Shown here: positions 52,085 through 60,531 of the stretch, one piece after another | Numbering within the stretch: the first letter of the stretch is position 1 | Layout: each line of letters starts with the position of its first letter | Source: Treponema sp. | GTDB taxonomy: Bacteria; Spirochaetota; Spirochaetia; Treponematales; Treponemataceae | Reading direction: 5' to 3' | DNA length: 64,000 nucleotides | NCBI GenBank assembly: GCA_024693045.1 | Contig: JAILLQ010000024.1 | Location: 1 to 64,000, forward strand | Notes under the pieces: generated by a model | Databases searched by the model: none | The model's input: the letters and a program-made list of their open reading frames with translations, nothing else | Told to the model about the DNA's origin: nothing | Translations under genes and position numbers: made by a program

Positions 52085-52792
52085 CTATGTATTTAATACG
52101 GCCCCAAATCTTCTGTTTCGTGTCGCAAAATCTTCAATATTTTTCCTGAACTCTTCGACAGAATAATCTGGCCAAAGAGTGTTAGTAAACATTAATTCGG
52201 CATAGGCTGCCTGCCAAAGCAAAAAGTTGCTTAATCTAAGTTCACCACCAGTTCTTATTAATAAATCTACATCAGGTAAGTCACTTATGTCAAAAAAATT
52301 TGAAAGATTATCTTCTGAGAGTTCTTCTTCATTTTTATTCCTTAAGAATTTATTGAAGCCCCTGATGATTTCATCTCTGCCACCGTAATTAATGGCTAAT
52401 ACAACTGTTAGACCTGTAAAATGAGAAGTTTCTTCTTTTGCTTTGATAATTTCAGATTGAACATCCTGTGGAAGTCCTGAAATGTCTCCGATATGTTCGA
52501 TTTTGATTCCATTTTCCTTGTAGAACTGGAATTCCGCTCTAAGGTGGCCTCTAATCAGGTTCATTAAAAAGCCAACTTCTTCCTGTGTTCTTTTCCAGTT
52601 TTCAGTCGAAAATGTGTATAAAGTTACATACTTAATACCAAGACGAGAAGCTTCTTTTACAATTTTTTTAGCCACGGTCAAGCCTTCCTTGTGTCCGCTT
52701 GTTCGAGGTAAATTTCGATTTTTAGCCCATCGACCATTGCCATCCATAATGATAGCAACATGTTTTGGAATAGAAGCTTCTCGTTCCTGCAT
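52085..52792 (-). CDS. uppS: Undecaprenyl diphosphate synthase (cis-prenyltransferase)
   Basis: 235 aa. Catalytic region HVAIIMDGNGRWAKNRNLPR with the metal-binding Asp, then LYTFSTENWKRTQEEV, VVLAINYGGRDEIIRG and the C-terminal LLIRTGGELRLSNFLLWQ. Makes the C55 lipid carrier for peptidoglycan and other glycans. Standard length and position between frr and cdsA; starts one base after the frr stop. Confidence 0.96.
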   Translation of the reverse strand: MQEREASIPKHVAIIMDGNGRWAKNRNLPRTSGHKEGLTVAKKIVKEASRLGIKYVTLYTFSTENWKRTQEEVGFLMNLIRGHLRAEFQFYKENGIKIEHIGDISGLPQDVQSEIIKAKEETSHFTGLTVVLAINYGGRDEIIRGFNKFLRNKNEEELSEDNLSNFFDISDLPDVDLLIRTGGELRLSNFLLWQAAYAELMFTNTLWPDYSVEEFRKNIEDFATRNRRFGAVLNT

Positions 52793-52793
52793 T

Positions 52794-53330
52794 TTAGCCT
52801 TCCATGATATCTTTTTCTTTGGCTTCGTAAATCTTGTTTATTTCACCAACGTATTTATCTGTAAGCTTCTGAAGTTTGTCTTCTTCTACTTTAAGTTCAT
52901 CTTCAGTAATTTCGCTAGCTTTCTGCTTTTTCTTCAAATCATCATTTCCGTCTCTTCGGATATTTCTGATTGAAGTTCTAGCTTCTTCAGCAAGTGTTTT
53001 TGCCTGTTTTACAAGATCCTTGCGGCGTTCAGCTGTAAGAGGTGGAATAGATATTCTAATTACTTTTCCATCATTTGATGGATTCAATCCTAAATCAGCT
53101 GTAAGAATAGCTTTTTCAATTTCTGTAATAAGAGACTTATCAAATGGCTGAATAATTACTGAGCGTGCTTCCGGTACAGAAATTGTTGCAACCTGATTTA
53201 ATGGAGACTTTGTTCCATAATAATCTACGCGTACTTTGTCAAAGATAGAAGCGGAAGCTCTTCCTGTTCTAATACCATTGAATCTTTCTTTCAAAGAGTT
53301 AACGGCTTTTTCCATTCTTTCTTCAGACAT
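52794..53330 (-). CDS. frr: Ribosome recycling factor
   Basis: 178 aa from ATG 53330, which has GGGGGA upstream; a longer frame from 53342 includes that site. RRF signature [36 protein letters not shown], and KEKDIMEG at the C-terminus. With EF-G it splits the post-termination ribosome. Placed after tsf, with a terminator-like hairpin between them. Confidence 0.96.
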   Translation of the reverse strand: MSEERMEKAVNSLKERFNGIRTGRASASIFDKVRVDYYGTKSPLNQVATISVPEARSVIIQPFDKSLITEIEKAILTADLGLNPSNDGKVIRISIPPLTAERRKDLVKQAKTLAEEARTSIRNIRRDGNDDLKKKQKASEITEDELKVEEDKLQKLTDKYVGEINKIYEAKEKDIMEG

Positions 53331-53360
53331 ATAATCCCCCAAATTAATTAAAATACAAAA

Positions 53361-53386
53361 CGGCTGGTATTAGAGTATACCAGCCG
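53361..53386 (-). terminator. Terminator-like hairpin between tsf and frr
   Basis: CGGCTGGTAT and ATACCAGCCG form a perfect ten-base stem with a six-base loop; on the minus strand it is followed by TTTTGTATTTT. It may reduce transcription from rpsB-tsf into frr. Confidence 0.75.
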
Positions 53387-53398
53387 CGTTATCAGTTT

Positions 53399-54232
53399 TT
53401 ATTTACCAAGAACGTAAAGAATAACTTTGTCAAATGAAATTGAGGCACCAGCTGCTTTTCCAGCTGCATCAATTGCCTGAGCAACAGTTTTCTTTTCATC
53501 ATCAAGGTAAGGCTGATCCATGAAACAGATAGAAGCAAGGTTTTTAGAAACTTTTCCTTTAAGAATTCCTTCTTTTACGTTATCAGGTTTCTTTGCCATT
53601 GCAGGATCTTCTGCCATCTGAGCCTTGTAGATTTCTGTCTGTTCATCGATGTATGACTGTGGAACTTCTTCCTTTTTGATGTATTCAGGTTTGTTTGAAG
53701 CCAAGTGGAGACAGCAAACATGAGCGAATTCTTTAACAGAATCAGCTTCTGAACCCTTGATTACTACAACAGAACCGATTTTCTGGTCGTGGTGAACATA
53801 AGTTGAAGCAACTGAGCCAGCAGGTACTTCAATGTATTCTGCACGACGTACAGACATATTTTCTCTGAATTTTACAAGAATTGTTTCGATAAGAGCTTTG
53901 TGTTCATCAAGTACACCTGAAGCTTTCTTTTCGAGTGTAATTTCAGCAGCTTTTTCTGCAACTGCTATGAAGTCTGCGTTGTTTGAAACGAAGTCTGTTT
54001 CACACAATACTTCTACGATAGCAATAGCGTTTCCATTCTGCTTTACAACGATACGACCTTCGCCAGCAGCACGGTCAGTACGTTTAGCCATAGCAGCAAG
54101 ACCTTTTTCTTTCAAAAGCTTTTCAGCTGCAGCTATATCACCATTTGTATCATTAAGAGCTTTTTTACAGTCCAACAATCCGGCACCTGTGTTGTCGCGG
54201 AGTGTTTTTACGTCATTAGCTGTGTAATTCAT
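53399..54232 (-). CDS. tsf: Translation elongation factor Ts
   Basis: 277 aa. N-terminal UBA-like segment TLRDNTGAGLLDCKKALND, core TDFVSNNADFIAVAEKAAE with the TDFV motif that contacts EF-Tu, and HVCCLHLASNKPEYI. It is the guanine-nucleotide exchange factor for EF-Tu. AAGGAAT precedes the ATG. Directly downstream of rpsB, as in most bacteria. Confidence 0.97.
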   Translation of the reverse strand: MNYTANDVKTLRDNTGAGLLDCKKALNDTNGDIAAAEKLLKEKGLAAMAKRTDRAAGEGRIVVKQNGNAIAIVEVLCETDFVSNNADFIAVAEKAAEITLEKKASGVLDEHKALIETILVKFRENMSVRRAEYIEVPAGSVASTYVHHDQKIGSVVVIKGSEADSVKEFAHVCCLHLASNKPEYIKKEEVPQSYIDEQTEIYKAQMAEDPAMAKKPDNVKEGILKGKVSKNLASICFMDQPYLDDEKKTVAQAIDAAGKAAGASISFDKVILYVLGK

Positions 54233-54248
54233 TATTATTCCTTAAAAA

Positions 54249-55118
54249 TTATTTGTTTTCGTAGATTTTGTCTTCGTCAACAAGACTATCTTTGTCATCA
54301 GCTTCGATGTCTTCTTCTTTAGCTTCTGTTGGCTGATAGTTTGAATAATCAACGATTTCTTCATCTTCACCCTTTGTTGAAGCATCTGTAACGATTTCTT
54401 CTTCGCCATCAAGGTTTTCAAGAATCTTAAGACCGTTTTCTGAGTCAGAATCAATTACAGCGTTTGCAATGATTGATGTGAACAAAGAAATTGCACGGAT
54501 AGCGTCGTCGTTACCTGGAATAGGGTAGTCGATTCCTTCTGGGTTACAGTTTGTATCAACAACAGCGATGATAGGAATACCCATTCTGCGTGCTTCTGCA
54601 ACTGCAATCTGTTCTTTATGTGTATCGATGATGAAAATTGCTCCTGGGAGTTCTTTCATTTCTTTAAGACCACCAAGGTTCTTTTCAAGTTTTGATTTTT
54701 CTTTCTGAAGAGCTGAAACTTCTTTCTTTGTAAGGCTTTCGAAAGTTCCATCTACTTCCATTTTTTCGATTTTCTTAAGTCTCTGAAGTGATTTTTTGAT
54801 TGTAGAGAAGTTTGTAAGCATACCACCAAGCCAGCGGTTGTTTACATAGAACATGCCACAGCGTTCTGCTTCTTTCTGAACAGCCATCTGAGCCTGTTTT
54901 TTTGTACCTACGAAAAGTACTGATTTTCCTGAAGCTGTGATTTTGCGAACTGCTTCATAACTGTCTTTGATTGCAGCGATAGTCTTCTGCAAATCGATAA
55001 TGTGAATCCCGTTTCTTTCTGCGAAGATATACTTCTTCATACGTGGATCCCAACGTTTTACCTGATGACCAAAATGTACACCAGATTCAAGCAAATTTTT
55101 CATGGTTACAACTGCCAT
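54249..55118 (-). CDS. rpsB: Ribosomal protein uS2
   Basis: 289 aa from ATG 55118, which follows AAGGAGAAA; a GTG frame from 55133 runs through that site and is rejected. S2 features: [57 protein letters not shown] and [19 protein letters not shown]. An acidic tail of about 55 residues rich in Glu and Asp extends past the usual end. Its leader contains three hairpins. Confidence 0.97.
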   Translation of the reverse strand: MAVVTMKNLLESGVHFGHQVKRWDPRMKKYIFAERNGIHIIDLQKTIAAIKDSYEAVRKITASGKSVLFVGTKKQAQMAVQKEAERCGMFYVNNRWLGGMLTNFSTIKKSLQRLKKIEKMEVDGTFESLTKKEVSALQKEKSKLEKNLGGLKEMKELPGAIFIIDTHKEQIAVAEARRMGIPIIAVVDTNCNPEGIDYPIPGNDDAIRAISLFTSIIANAVIDSDSENGLKILENLDGEEEIVTDASTKGEDEEIVDYSNYQPTEAKEEDIEADDKDSLVDEDKIYENK

Positions 55119-55134
55119 GAGTTTCTCCTTCACC

Positions 55135-55216
55135 GGTAAGAAAAAATCTTACCCCGTACTCTTTTTCTCGATTCCTTATAAAGGAACGGATGATTCAGAT
55201 TTTAAAATAAAATCTG
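55135..55216 (-). promoter_or_regulatory. Three-hairpin leader of rpsB
   Basis: Between maf and rpsB: GGTAAGA/TCTTACC (55135-55153), TTCCTT/AAGGAA (55172-55186) and a perfect CAGATTTTA/TAAAATCTG (55196-55216). None has a good T-run. Together they look like an S2 autoregulatory leader, or the first one may be a maf mRNA 3' end. Confidence 0.45.
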
Positions 55217-55223
55217 GCAAAAT

Positions 55224-55814
55224 TTATTCTAAAATAGAATAACCTTGCTCTTTTAATATATCAAAAAGCTCAAAGATAGGCAATCCTGTTACACAACTTT
55301 GAGAACCTTCGATTTTTTTTATAAAGCAGGATGCAAGACTTTGAATGCGATAACCACCTGCTGCCCCGTGCCATTCACCAGTATCAAGATACCACTGGAT
55401 TTCTTCTTCACTTAAGTCAGCAAAAGTTACTTTTGTTCTAGCTTTTTTTGTTGTTATTGTTTTATTTCTGCCGTTGTATAGAGCAATCGATGTGATTACT
55501 TCATGAGTTTTGCCGGAAAATTCTCTTAGAAAAAATTCTGCTTGTTCAATATCTTCTGGTTTTCCGTAGCAATGACCGTCTTTTATGATTATCGTGTCTG
55601 CTCCTAAAATCCACTTAATTTCCTGTTGGGCGGGAAGGGAGTGGATTACAGCTGTTACTTTTTCTCTTGCCAGAAATTCGGCAACATCATCAGTATCGAT
55701 GGACTGAATTACAGTTTCATCGATGCTAGGCATGATTACTTGAAAAGGGATGTTTAAGAGTTTTAATATCTCCTGTCTTCTAGGAGACGATGAGGCTAAA
55801 ATAATTGGTTCCAT
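55224..55814 (-). CDS. maf: Maf-family nucleotide pyrophosphatase
   Basis: 196 aa. N-terminal IILASSSPRRQEILKLLNIPF, the VAEFLAREKVTAV helix, WILGADTIIIKDG and the GEWHGAAGGYRIQ region. Maf proteins hydrolyse non-canonical or modified nucleoside triphosphates such as dTTP, UTP or m7GTP and affect septum formation. The subclass is not resolved. A terminator separates it from the HEAT-repeat gene upstream. Confidence 0.94.
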   Translation of the reverse strand: MEPIILASSSPRRQEILKLLNIPFQVIMPSIDETVIQSIDTDDVAEFLAREKVTAVIHSLPAQQEIKWILGADTIIIKDGHCYGKPEDIEQAEFFLREFSGKTHEVITSIALYNGRNKTITTKKARTKVTFADLSEEEIQWYLDTGEWHGAAGGYRIQSLASCFIKKIEGSQSCVTGLPIFELFDILKEQGYSILE

Positions 55815-55828
55815 TTTTTTTTAATTAT

Positions 55829-55855
55829 AAAAAAAGGGTTGCTTAAAAACAACCC
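55829..55855 (-). terminator. Terminator between the HEAT-repeat gene and maf
   Basis: On the minus strand GGGTTG and CAACCC form the stem with an eight-base loop, followed by seven T. It lies nine bases past the stop of the HEAT-repeat gene. Confidence 0.85.
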
Positions 55856-55863
55856 CTCTTTAT

Positions 55864-56604
55864 TTATTTTTTAGATGAGTTTGAAGATCCGCCTTCGTTT
55901 AAGGCTTTGAGAACTTTCATTGCCTTGCTTCGAACTGGTGTAGCATAGTGATAATCAGCTGCAATTTTTGTAAGAGAATCAATTACGATTTTCTTGTTGT
56001 TAGTATTTTCTGCAAGTTTTTCATAAGCTGCTATAACTTCGAAAGCAAGAGAACTTGTCGGATTTAAAATCTGATTACGTCTGTTTGCATAAGCAATTGC
56101 ATCTACAACTTCATCGTTACCATTGATACCAATTTCACCAAGTGAATTTACAGCTGCAGCAATAACCATTGGTTCATTTTCTGCAAGAGTAACCTTAACA
56201 AGATAATTTTTTGACTCTTCAGTTTTTACTTTTCCGAGAGCCAGGCAGGCACGTCGTCTAATATCAGGAAAATTGTTCATAAGACGCCCGTTAGTTCTTG
56301 ACTGAGTTGAAATACCTTCTCCAGCGAGCTGGTTCAAAGCTTTCATTACATCTTCTGAAACATTTCCACTGTCAACTGCATCTTCCAAAAATTGCATTGC
56401 AGTTAATTTATTGTCGTATTCATCTGAATTAGCAAGGCTAAGGATTACTACGCCGTCGATATCGCTAAGATATTCGTCTTCTACAGAACTTTCTGATTTT
56501 GTTGTTGTAGTTTCCTGTTTTTGAACAGACTGTTCCTGTGCAAACAAAAATGAGCTGGCTGCAAGTATGCTTAGCATAGAAAACATAGATACTGTTTTTT
56601 TCAT
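55864..56604 (-). CDS. Exported HEAT-repeat-like protein
   Basis: 246 aa. Signal peptide (KKTVSMFSMLSILAASSFLFA, cut before QEQ). Mature part begins with a Gln/Thr/Ser/Glu-rich stretch, followed by helical repeats of the HEAT type (RRRACLALGKVKTEESKNYL, VIAAAVNSLGEIGINGNDEV, VRSKAMKVLKALN). Such repeats make a curved binding surface, so a periplasmic scaffold is likely. GGAGG stands before the start. No enzyme motif. Confidence 0.8.
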   Translation of the reverse strand: MKKTVSMFSMLSILAASSFLFAQEQSVQKQETTTTKSESSVEDEYLSDIDGVVILSLANSDEYDNKLTAMQFLEDAVDSGNVSEDVMKALNQLAGEGISTQSRTNGRLMNNFPDIRRRACLALGKVKTEESKNYLVKVTLAENEPMVIAAAVNSLGEIGINGNDEVVDAIAYANRRNQILNPTSSLAFEVIAAYEKLAENTNNKKIVIDSLTKIAADYHYATPVRSKAMKVLKALNEGGSSNSSKK

Positions 56605-56681
56605 TTATTTTCCTCCCTGGAAAAATACCTTATTAAAGTTATCGGTAGTTTTTTGTCATTAGTTTAGTATTATTTATAGGT

Positions 56682-57209
56682 TTATCCCTGAAGAGGAGGG
56701 ATTTTTACCATCCATTTTCCGTTTTCCTTGGTGAAATTGTAATAAACAATATCAGTGTCTTCCCTTACTTCTACAGCCTTTACGCTGTCTCGTGAAATAT
56801 AACGGATTTCTTCTACAGAGCGACCTTTTCTTGATGGAACAAAAACCATTCTGAAATAATCGTTTAGAGTATATAATCTTTGGTTTTTGTAAGGAAGACG
56901 CTTAGAAGCATTTTTCAAATTTGTAGAATTTGACCAATACCTTATTGAATCCTGATCAATAAATTCTATCCATGATTCATAATCATAGTCTGTCATAATT
57001 TCTGACAACTTTGCAATTATTTCAAGAATTTCTTTTTTATCATTTAAGAATTCTTCTCGCGAAATACTTACATTGGAAGTTGATCTTGAAAATTCATCAT
57101 CTACTGGAGAAGCAGCAACTTCTTTGGGTTGAACAGTTTCCTGTTTTTTTGTTGAACTGCAGGAAGCGAAAATCGATAAAACAATAAATAAACAAAGTAA
57201 TCTTTTCAT
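56682..57209 (-). CDS. Putative lipoprotein
   Basis: 175 aa from ATG 57209. Signal sequence KRLLCLFIVLSIF followed by the lipobox FASC, so Cys17 should be lipidated. The mature protein has a Ser/Thr-rich tether, then a compact domain (IIAKLSEIMTDYDYESWIEF, DYFRMVFVPSRKGRSVEEI, IVYYNFTKENGKWMVKIPP) that resembles NTF2/SnoaL-like folds in its ending. Function unknown. A longer frame to 57281 overlaps the divergent coaD start and is rejected. Promoter TTGACG, 17 bases, TAATAT ends ten bases before the ATG. Confidence 0.75.
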   Translation of the reverse strand: MKRLLCLFIVLSIFASCSSTKKQETVQPKEVAASPVDDEFSRSTSNVSISREEFLNDKKEILEIIAKLSEIMTDYDYESWIEFIDQDSIRYWSNSTNLKNASKRLPYKNQRLYTLNDYFRMVFVPSRKGRSVEEIRYISRDSVKAVEVREDTDIVYYNFTKENGKWMVKIPPLQG

Positions 57210-57219
57210 AGTCCATATA

Positions 57220-57248
57220 ATATTACATCTCTTGTTTCTTTTCGTCAA
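57220..57248 (-). promoter_or_regulatory. Promoter of the putative lipoprotein gene
   Basis: On the minus strand TTGACG (57248-57243), 17-base spacer, TAATAT (57225-57220), ten bases, ATG (57209). The divergent coaD promoter (TTGTTT at 57232, TATTTT at 57255) overlaps it. Confidence 0.5.
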
Positions 57249-57268
57249 ACAAAGTATTTTCTTTTTGT

Positions 57269-57748
57269 ATGAATAAAGCAATTTTTCCAGGAACTTTTGA
57301 TCCTCCTACTAATGGTCACCTGAATATTATTCAGAGGGCATCTAAACTTTTTGAGCAAATTGATGTTGTTGTTGCTGTGAATAAAAACAAGGAGTGTCTT
57401 TTTTCAGAAGATGAACGTTTAAATCTTCTGAAGGATTTGGTGAAAGATATTCCAAATGTTTCTGTTCACGTTTGTTCTAAACTGATTGTAGATTATGCTA
57501 GAGAAACTGGAGCAAAAATTTTAATCAGGGGAATTCGTAATTCAATCGATTTTTCTTATGAATTTGACTTGTCTCTAATGAATCATAATTTAAATTCAGA
57601 AGTAGAAACCCTATTTATTCCGACTGATCAGAAATTTTTAGTTTTAAAATCTAGTGCGATTAAAGAACTTGCAGCATTCGGTGGTGATATTTCTTCCATG
57701 GTTCCTTTGTCGGTAAAAGCTGCTTTAGAGCAGAAATTTTCGAAATAA
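57269..57748 (+). CDS. coaD: Phosphopantetheine adenylyltransferase
   Basis: 159 aa. KAIFPGTFDPPTNGHLNIIQ holds the (T/H)xGH motif (here TNGH), VDYARETGAKILIRGIRNS the Arg that binds ATP, and KFLVLKSSAIKELAAFGGD the ISST-like (SSA) loop. Transfers AMP to 4'-phosphopantetheine, the fourth step of coenzyme A synthesis. It precedes acpP, whose product carries the pantetheine arm. Start without a ribosome binding site; TATTTT ends eight bases upstream. Confidence 0.96.
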   Translation: MNKAIFPGTFDPPTNGHLNIIQRASKLFEQIDVVVAVNKNKECLFSEDERLNLLKDLVKDIPNVSVHVCSKLIVDYARETGAKILIRGIRNSIDFSYEFDLSLMNHNLNSEVETLFIPTDQKFLVLKSSAIKELAAFGGDISSMVPLSVKAALEQKFSK

Positions 57749-57769
57749 AGTTATTTTTGGAATTTTTAT

Positions 57770-57833
57770 TTGACAAAAGACATGATTCTGTTATACTTTA
57801 TTGACAACCTGATTGGAACTGTTGTAATATAAT
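57770..57833 (+). promoter_or_regulatory. Tandem promoters of rpmF-acpP
   Basis: P1: TTGACA 57770-57775, 16-base spacer, TATACT 57792-57797. P2: TTGACA 57801-57806, 18-base spacer, TAATAT 57825-57830. Both -35 boxes are exact consensus. The leader is about 40-70 nt, with GTGAGG before rpmF. Confidence 0.7.
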
Positions 57834-57875
57834 CCACAGTAAATCAGAAGTAACTAATTTAGTGAGGTTTTATAA

Positions 57876-58064
57876 ATGGCAGTACCTAGATCCAAAACAT
57901 CTAAAGCCGTTACAAAACGACGTCAGACAATCAATATGAAATTGGAAGCTCCACAGCTTGTTGAATGTAACAACTGCGGTAACCTTATCCAGGCTCATCG
58001 TGTATGTCCAAAATGCGGTTTTTATCGTGGACGCCAGGTTTTGACACCTGAATCAAACGGCTAA
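57876..58064 (+). CDS. rpmF: Ribosomal protein bL32
   Basis: 62 aa. MAVPRSKTSKAVTKRRQT is the standard opening, and four Cys (CNNCG and CPKCG) form the zinc ribbon of the C-plus type. Located just before acpP, as in many bacteria, where it links ribosome and fatty acid synthesis. GTGAGGT precedes the start. Confidence 0.97.
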   Translation: MAVPRSKTSKAVTKRRQTINMKLEAPQLVECNNCGNLIQAHRVCPKCGFYRGRQVLTPESNG

Positions 58065-58080
58065 TTGATAGGAGAAAAAA

Positions 58081-58314
58081 ATGGACGAATTATTTGAAAA
58101 GATCCAGAAGCTTATTGCTGAAAAATTGGATATTGATGCATCTAAAATTACTCTTGATTCATCATTCCGTGGTGATCTTGGCGCAGATAGCCTTGACACT
58201 TATGAACTTGTTTACGCTATCGAAGAAGAACTTGGTGTAAGCATTCCTGATGAAAAGGCAAACGAATTCGAAACTGTTCGTGACGCTTACGACTTCATCA
58301 AATCAGCTCAGTAA
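58081..58314 (+). CDS. acpP: Acyl carrier protein
   Basis: 77 aa. Phosphopantetheine attachment at Ser in LGADSLDTYELVYAIEEE (DSL motif, about residue 39), with strongly acidic helices. Carries growing fatty acyl chains. Starts 16 bases after rpmF with an AGGAG site and ends at a strong terminator. Confidence 0.97.
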   Translation: MDELFEKIQKLIAEKLDIDASKITLDSSFRGDLGADSLDTYELVYAIEEELGVSIPDEKANEFETVRDAYDFIKSAQ

Positions 58315-58332
58315 TTTTTATTACTGACTCTG

Positions 58333-58364
58333 AAAACACAAGCTTTGAGCTTGTGTTTTTTTTT
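58333..58364 (+). terminator. Terminator after acpP
   Basis: AAAACACAAGCT and AGCTTGTGTTTT pair around TTG, followed by a long T run. It lies 18 bases past the acpP stop and separates it from rnc. Confidence 0.9.
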
Positions 58365-58378
58365 GTTATTTTGGAAAA

Positions 58379-59098
58379 ATGGAAGAAAAATTATCAAACG
58401 ATAGAATTAAAGAACTAAAAGCTTTTTGCAAATCAAGGAATCTTCATTTTAAGGACTTGAAATTGCTTGATTTAGCCTTTCATCACTGCTCATTTTCTAA
58501 TGAGAACCGTTCTGAAAAATATTTTAATAACGAAAGACTTGAATTTTTAGGTGATTCTGTTTTAGGTTTGGCAGCAGCAGATTTTTTGTACAAAGATATG
58601 AGTTCTAATCATGCTGAAGGAGATTTAGCAAAAATTAAGGCAACTGTAGTTTCTGAAAAGTCTCTTGCACCAATCGCCCTGAAGTTTGGAATCGATAGGC
58701 TTTTAATTTTAGGTCATGGAGAAGAACTTAGTGGGGGGCGCCATAAACCCGCTATTTTAGCAGACTGTATGGAAGCTGTTATCGGGGCCTATTATATGGA
58801 TTCAGGTTTTGCCGCCTGCGAAAAATATATACTGGATTTTCTTGTTCCAGAAATAAGAAAGGTACAGAAATTTGGTGGAAAAGATTACAAAACTCTTCTG
58901 CAGGAATTGTATCAGAAAAAAGCTAAGACTTGTCCGATTTATGAGTTAGTTTCAAAGACTGGTCCAGATCATGATCAGGTTTTTAGCGTGTCTGTAAAAC
59001 TTGGAAATGTTTCTTATGGACCTGCGAGAGGAAAATCTAAAAAAGAAGCTGAACAGAAAGCCGCAGAAATGGCTTATAACGAAATAAATGGAATGTAA
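58379..59098 (+). CDS. rnc: Ribonuclease III
   Basis: 239 aa. RNase III signature NERLEFLGDSVLGLAAADFL with the catalytic acidic residues, LADCMEAVIGAYYMD for the second metal site, and a C-terminal dsRNA-binding domain (DYKTLLQELYQKK, ARGKSKKEAEQKAAEMA). Processes rRNA precursors and cleaves structured mRNAs. Standard length. GGAAAA lies directly before the ATG. Confidence 0.96.
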   Translation: MEEKLSNDRIKELKAFCKSRNLHFKDLKLLDLAFHHCSFSNENRSEKYFNNERLEFLGDSVLGLAAADFLYKDMSSNHAEGDLAKIKATVVSEKSLAPIALKFGIDRLLILGHGEELSGGRHKPAILADCMEAVIGAYYMDSGFAACEKYILDFLVPEIRKVQKFGGKDYKTLLQELYQKKAKTCPIYELVSKTGPDHDQVFSVSVKLGNVSYGPARGKSKKEAEQKAAEMAYNEINGM

Positions 59099-59101
59099 GA
59101 A

Positions 59102-59133
59102 AAAAGGCTGTTATCAATAGACAACAGCCTTTT
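59102..59133. terminator. Bidirectional terminator between rnc and the AspT/YidE-type gene
   Basis: AAAAGGCTGTT and AACAGCCTTTT pair with a ten-base loop. The stem has A-runs on its left and T-runs on its right, so it can serve both convergent genes. Confidence 0.8.
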
Positions 59134-59138
59134 GTAAT

Positions 59139-60428
59139 TTAAAGTACCATGATTATAATTTTTGCTGCTAGAACGATTGAAACAAGGGCAAAGGGATAAG
59201 TTGCTGCATAGGCTGCAGAAACCTCATCTGTGCCGGCTGTTGCAATCAATGTCCCAAGAGCAGGTGTACTTGTCATACCGCCTGTGATAGAACCAAGATT
59301 ATTCAAAATACTGAGTTTGAATAGATAGCGAGCAATTATATATCCAATAATCATAGGAACAGTTGTCATAACGGCACCGTAAATAAAGTAAGTCCATCTG
59401 AATTTGTCGATGAAGTTTACTCCACCAGGAACGCCTGCTCCGATGAGGAATAATACAAGGCCTAACTCTCTCATAAAGTTAAGGGTTTCTTTTTTTATGC
59501 GACAGTCAACGTGAGCTATGTGGGCAAAATGTCCTATGATAAGACCCCCAATTAAACATCCTCCTGAATTTCCCAATGAAAAGTTGATTACCGGAATCTT
59601 TACAGCTCCAATCAAACATCCCAATGCTACTGCAAGGAAGAAAGCGAAAAATCCAAATGGATCCATTGCAACAAGTTTTCCCTTAGGCTCTGGAACAGAA
59701 ATTTGGTTTGCAGCCTGGAAGTTAGCAACCTCTTCTGGAAGATTAACTTTTAAGATTTTTGGAACTAACTGCACAAACAGAACAACACCCAGTACTCCGT
59801 AAAGGTAAGCTATTCCGTAACCAGCTGTAACGTCAGCTTCCAGTGTTGAAATATTTCCAGCAGCGTGGGCTGCTTCATCAAGAGCCATGGCCACTTCTTT
59901 TCCTGCTGAAAAACCTGGAGTAGAAGTAAGGCCTCCTGTTAAAAGTCCAACAGCCATTGAAGCAGACATATTTTTGTCCAAAATAGTAAATATTACAGCT
60001 GTTGAAGCTCCCAAAAGGATAACTATAAAGCCGATACAAATATAAGCTAAGGTAGATTTGTTGAAAGAGCGGAAAAATTTAGGTCCTGCAATTAAACCAA
60101 CAGCTGTTACAAAAAGAGCTGTACCAATATTTGAAACAATACCAAAATTTCCTTTGATTTTTGGATTGAATAAGAAAATCTCTTTTGACTGGTCAACAGC
60201 CTGATTTATACCGTCGACAAGCTGATTTACAGACCAATGGATGGTAAAACTTGGTATAAAATGTGTTAAAACACCGTATAAAAGAGCAACAAGTAAAACA
60301 CCTGCAGTTCCAAGTTCAATACCTTTGATTTTGATACCGCCAACGAGATATCCGATGGCACCGATTGCAAATACGATAAAGATAAAAGATAGTGCTGAAG
60401 AGCAAACTCCAGCTAGATATGCTGTCAT
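59139..60428 (-). CDS. AspT/YidE/YbjL-family transporter
   Basis: 429 aa integral membrane protein of about ten helices. The internal duplication typical of this family is visible: GGLTSTPGFSAG in the first half and GGMTSTPALGTLI in the second. Family members include the aspartate:alanine exchanger AspT. The central TrkA-C (RCK) domains of AspT are absent; a short loop of about 40 residues stands there. Probably a carboxylate or amino-acid exchanger. The neighbouring fumarate-reductase-like genes make dicarboxylate exchange a reasonable guess, no more. A sodium/glutamate symporter-like protein is an alternative name. Confidence 0.8.
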   Translation of the reverse strand: MTAYLAGVCSSALSFIFIVFAIGAIGYLVGGIKIKGIELGTAGVLLVALLYGVLTHFIPSFTIHWSVNQLVDGINQAVDQSKEIFLFNPKIKGNFGIVSNIGTALFVTAVGLIAGPKFFRSFNKSTLAYICIGFIVILLGASTAVIFTILDKNMSASMAVGLLTGGLTSTPGFSAGKEVAMALDEAAHAAGNISTLEADVTAGYGIAYLYGVLGVVLFVQLVPKILKVNLPEEVANFQAANQISVPEPKGKLVAMDPFGFFAFFLAVALGCLIGAVKIPVINFSLGNSGGCLIGGLIIGHFAHIAHVDCRIKKETLNFMRELGLVLFLIGAGVPGGVNFIDKFRWTYFIYGAVMTTVPMIIGYIIARYLFKLSILNNLGSITGGMTSTPALGTLIATAGTDEVSAAYAATYPFALVSIVLAAKIIIMVL

Positions 60429-60492
60429 TTTATATACCTCAAATATTATTTTAGCAAAAAAAATACTTTATGAGTAGTAGCTTGTTAAATGT

Positions 60493-60521
60493 AAAAAGGG
60501 CCGCCGTAATTTCGGCAGCCC
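60493..60521 (-). terminator. Terminator after the fumarate-reductase-like operon
   Basis: On the minus strand GGGCTGCCG and CGGCGGCCC pair (one wobble) around six bases, followed by TTTTT. It is 11 bases past the flavoprotein stop. Confidence 0.88.
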
Positions 60522-60531
60522 ATAAGCAAGG

